A stretch of DNA of 64,000 bases from Closterium sp. Naga37s-1 (Eukaryota > Streptophyta > Zygnematophyceae > Desmidiales > Closteriaceae), in the NCBI GenBank assembly GCA_947471745.1, contig CANJKZ010000174.1:1650001-1714000 (forward strand). The letters are read 5' to 3'. This document shows positions 62,194 to 64,000 of this stretch, one piece after another (position 1 is the stretch's first letter; the number at the start of each line of letters is the position of its first letter). The position numbers and the translations under genes are program-made. The notes beneath the pieces were generated by a model, which did not search any database, had not been told where the DNA came from, and was given only the letters and a program-made list of their open reading frames with translations.

Positions 62194-64000
62194 ATGCCCC
62201 ATCCGTTTCGAGACCTCCCGAGCCTGCTGCTCAGGCTCGGCGCCACCCCCAAGCCTCTTGATGATGCTAATTTTTCTATGGAGTGGGAAGAATGGTCACA
62301 GGGCGATGAATCTGCTGCAAAGCTTCCTGATGATCCCGATGCGAGATTCTTTCAGCTGGGTATTGTGGAGGAGAGTTCAACGGGAGTGGAGTCTGGTCAG
62401 GGGGTAAGAGAACAAGATTCAAAGTCCGGGAGGAAGCACATTAGGGAGAAGGGGCAAAAAGCCAAGGCATCTGGCAAAGGAAGTGACGTAAGAGGGGGTG
62501 ATACAAACAGAGGGTTTGGGGAAGACCAAGGAGGCGTTTCACATGCATCCGGCATGACTGTTGCACGGCCGTCGCCTGCGAGAGGAGAGGTGCCCATGAT
62601 CCGATGTGTGGAGGACGCAGAGTTCATTGTGGATGCCATCAGCCTTGTTGCGAGTCCACCGGCTTGTGCCAAATGCATCCGTTGCTACCGCAGCTACACC
62701 TCCTTCATCCCATCCATCGCTCTCGTCGCCAAGTTTGCCTACCGCCCCCTCGGCGTCCTTCTCAACCGCTTTCTATCCGTATTCCTGCCCCACTCCGCTG
62801 GGTTTGACAAGCTTGTGAAGGCTATGGGGTTGTCGCCATTTCCCCCAGGCCCGCCTGCGCTTGCCAACCTGGCGAGGCTGCGAGGTGAGATAGAGGCGGA
62901 GCGCCTTGGCTTCTTCATGTTCGTCGCCCTCACGTGGCCCGCCTCCATTCTGGATATGGAACAGTTTGAGAGCAAACGGGCGGAGGGGGGGGACGGGATT
63001 CGAGTGAAGAAGAGGGTGGGGAGGAAGAAAGGGAAGGCACGAGGGGAGGAGGAGGAGGATGATGGGGAGGTGTGGGAGGAGTTGCAGTCGTGGTGCTACA
63101 CGGCAAAAGTAGCCTGGCCGTCCGCCATGCGTGTTGCATTGAGCAATTCCAATGTCGACTCGGCGCGTTCAGGTCTCAGTGGTGTGTGCACGGGCAGTGA
63201 GGGGCGGCAGAAGAGGGCGCACGTGGACACGCGGTTAGCTAATATAGTCAACACAGGGGCGGCAAAGAGGATCAGACAAAGGGTGCGAGATTGGGCTTGG
63301 GCTGCGTGGAGAAGCAGCACTAGCAACAGCAGTAGTGATGCAGTCATGGGGAGTGGTGCTGCTGCTGGTACTGGCAGCGCCAGCAACGGTAGCAGTGGCA
63401 GAGGAAGTGGTGATGGTGCTGGCACTAGTGATATTGCTTGTGCTGGTGATGGTGCTGCTGGTGGTGCCTATGCTGGTGCTGGTGCTGGTGGTGGTGCCTA
63501 TGCTGGTGCTGGTGCTGGTGGTGGTGCCTATGCTGGTGCTGGTGCTGGTGGTGGTGCCTATGCTGGTGCTGGTGCTGGTGGTGGTGCCTATGCTGGTGCT
63601 GGTGGTGGTGCCTATGCTGGTGCTGGTGCTGGTGGTGGTGCCTATGCTGGTGCTGGTGCTGGTGGTGGTGCCTATGCTGGCGCTGGTGGCGGTGCCTATG
63701 CTGGTGCTGGTGGTGGTGCCTATGCTGGTGCTGGTGCTGGTGCCTATACTGGTGCTGGTGCTGGTGGTGGTGCCTATGCTGGTGCTGATGTTGATGGTGT
63801 CAAGAGCACTAGGGGAAAGGGCAAGAAGCCGGAGCTGCCACCTTATATGATTCCATGGCCGGGGGGAGTCAATCTGGTGGCATGTCTGCGGGAGATGCTG
63901 CTGGGGGAGCCATGCTACCGCCACCCCTCCCCAACTGCCACTTCGGTCCTGCCTGATCTTGCCAACACCACTGCTGCAGCGCCAACCACAACCACTTCTG
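62194..64000 (+). CDS. Unknown protein segment 3 with Gly-Ala-Tyr repeats
   Basis: Same phase, open to the window end (over 600 residues from the Met at 62194). Parts: HPFRDLPSLLLRLGATPKPL; a charged disordered stretch; a likely folded core with CAKCIRC and long hydrophobic runs (SFIPSIALVAKFAYRPLGVL, LGFFMFVALTWPASIL); a basic stretch (VKKRVGRKKGKARGEEEEDD); TAKVAWPSAMRVAL; Ser/Gly-rich sequence; GAYAGAGAGG repeats (63430-63790); then PELPPYMIPWPGGVNLVACL. The CxxC pair may bind metal. I cannot name a family. Confidence 0.55.
   Translation, partial: MPHPFRDLPSLLLRLGATPKPLDDANFSMEWEEWSQGDESAAKLPDDPDARFFQLGIVEESSTGVESGQGVREQDSKSGRKHIREKGQKAKASGKGSDVRGGDTNRGFGEDQGGVSHASGMTVARPSPARGEVPMIRCVEDAEFIVDAISLVASPPACAKCIRCYRSYTSFIPSIALVAKFAYRPLGVLLNRFLSVFLPHSAGFDKLVKAMGLSPFPPGPPALANLARLRGEIEAERLGFFMFVALTWPASILDMEQFESKRAEGGDGIRVKKRVGRKKGKARGEEEEDDGEVWEELQSWCYTAKVAWPSAMRVALSNSNVDSARSGLSGVCTGSEGRQKRAHVDTRLANIVNTGAAKRIRQRVRDWAWAAWRSSTSNSSSDAVMGSGAAAGTGSASNGSSGRGSGDGAGTSDIACAGDGAAGGAYAGAGAGGGAYAGAGAGGGAYAGAGAGGGAYAGAGAGGGAYAGAGGGAYAGAGAGGGAYAGAGAGGGAYAGAGGGAYAGAGGGAYAGAGAGAYTGAGAGGGAYAGADVDGVKSTRGKGKKPELPPYMIPWPGGVNLVACLREMLLGEPCYRHPSPTATSVLPDLANTTAAAPTTTTS
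63430..63790 (+). repeat. 30-base repeat coding GGAYAGAGAG units
   Basis: About a dozen units near GGTGCCTATGCTGGTGCTGG plus TGCTGGTGGT, some shortened by multiples of three, so the frame is kept. The product is Gly-Ala with one Tyr per unit, resembling silk or plant glycine-rich wall proteins. Frame-preserving length changes suggest selection on the protein while it expanded. Confidence 0.85.

Larger units (their letters stand above)
60250..64000 (+). pseudogene. Unknown host gene, interrupted long reading frame, runs off window
   Basis: One plus-strand frame stays open from about 60250 to 64000 except for three stop codons: TAG at 60541, TAA at 61621 and TGA at 62122. Sequence on both sides of each stop looks coding (Cys/Ser/Glu/Lys-rich start with EESTSSSDDKEWES, then LHVLSRVDMLHYVDVRGAWDW; later RVARILHWV and FYGSDILIVKGC). 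I do not recognise the protein. The stops could mean a decaying gene, or short introns: GTAGGAG...CCGGCAG (60540-60575, 36 bases) and GTAAGGG...ACTGCAG (33 bases, around 61620-61652) would remove two of them in frame, but such introns would be unusually short. The third has no such candidate. Confidence 0.5.

Overview
This window looks like a piece of a large, repeat-rich nuclear genome from the green plant lineage, most likely a streptophyte alga. The reasons are many Ty1/copia elements whose primer sites match initiator tRNA-Met, and a Ty3/gypsy family carrying a cytosine-5 DNA methyltransferase, a combination reported from charophyte genomes. The organism call is an inference: no rRNA, tRNA or recognisable housekeeping gene is present. 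About 94% of the window (1 to about 59,980) is LTR retrotransposons inserted into one another. Only the last 4 kb looks like host sequence.

Layout. 1-6775 is a plus-strand copia element (COP1) whose 5' end lies outside the window. It abuts a copia fragment of another lineage (COP2, 6776-8261). From about 8.7 kb to 50.6 kb lies a large nest. Its outer shell is a plus-strand copia element (COP3: leader before 9906, body 44027-50606). A minus-strand copia element (COP4, 9907-44026) sits in it, flanked by TCTAG on both sides. Within that span lie COP5 (27507-30403, minus), COP6 (12530-27506, minus, exact duplication CAAGT), COP7 (36437-39328, plus), three coding-poor LTR elements (NA1 34268-36436, NA2 40912-42753, NA3 44809-46562), two solo LTRs (13631-14650 and 39924-40724) and a full-length gypsy element (GYP1, 16233-24219, minus) inside COP6. 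A second, older gypsy element (GYP2, 50649-57542, minus; duplication GGGCT) follows, then a TNT-like copia remnant (COP8, 57673 to about 59980, minus).

The GYP family has gag with zinc knuckles, protease, a DNA methyltransferase domain, reverse transcriptase, RNase H and integrase. Both copies carry a primer-binding site complementary to a stretch of their own LTR, and the two arms have changed together between copies. This suggests self-primed reverse transcription of the Tf1 type. The copia elements share three unusual traits: an atypical Cys-His cluster in gag, a long Gly/Ala/Glu-repeat linker between integrase and reverse transcriptase, and a short peptide (PSPQQLREWFAQ-like) present both near the gag end and in that linker.

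60250-64000 holds one long plus-strand reading frame of unknown function. It keeps the same frame for more than 3.7 kb but contains three stop codons, and it ends in silk-like Gly-Ala-Tyr repeats running toward the window edge. It is probably a decaying or unusual host gene. No CRISPR array, rRNA or tRNA gene was seen.
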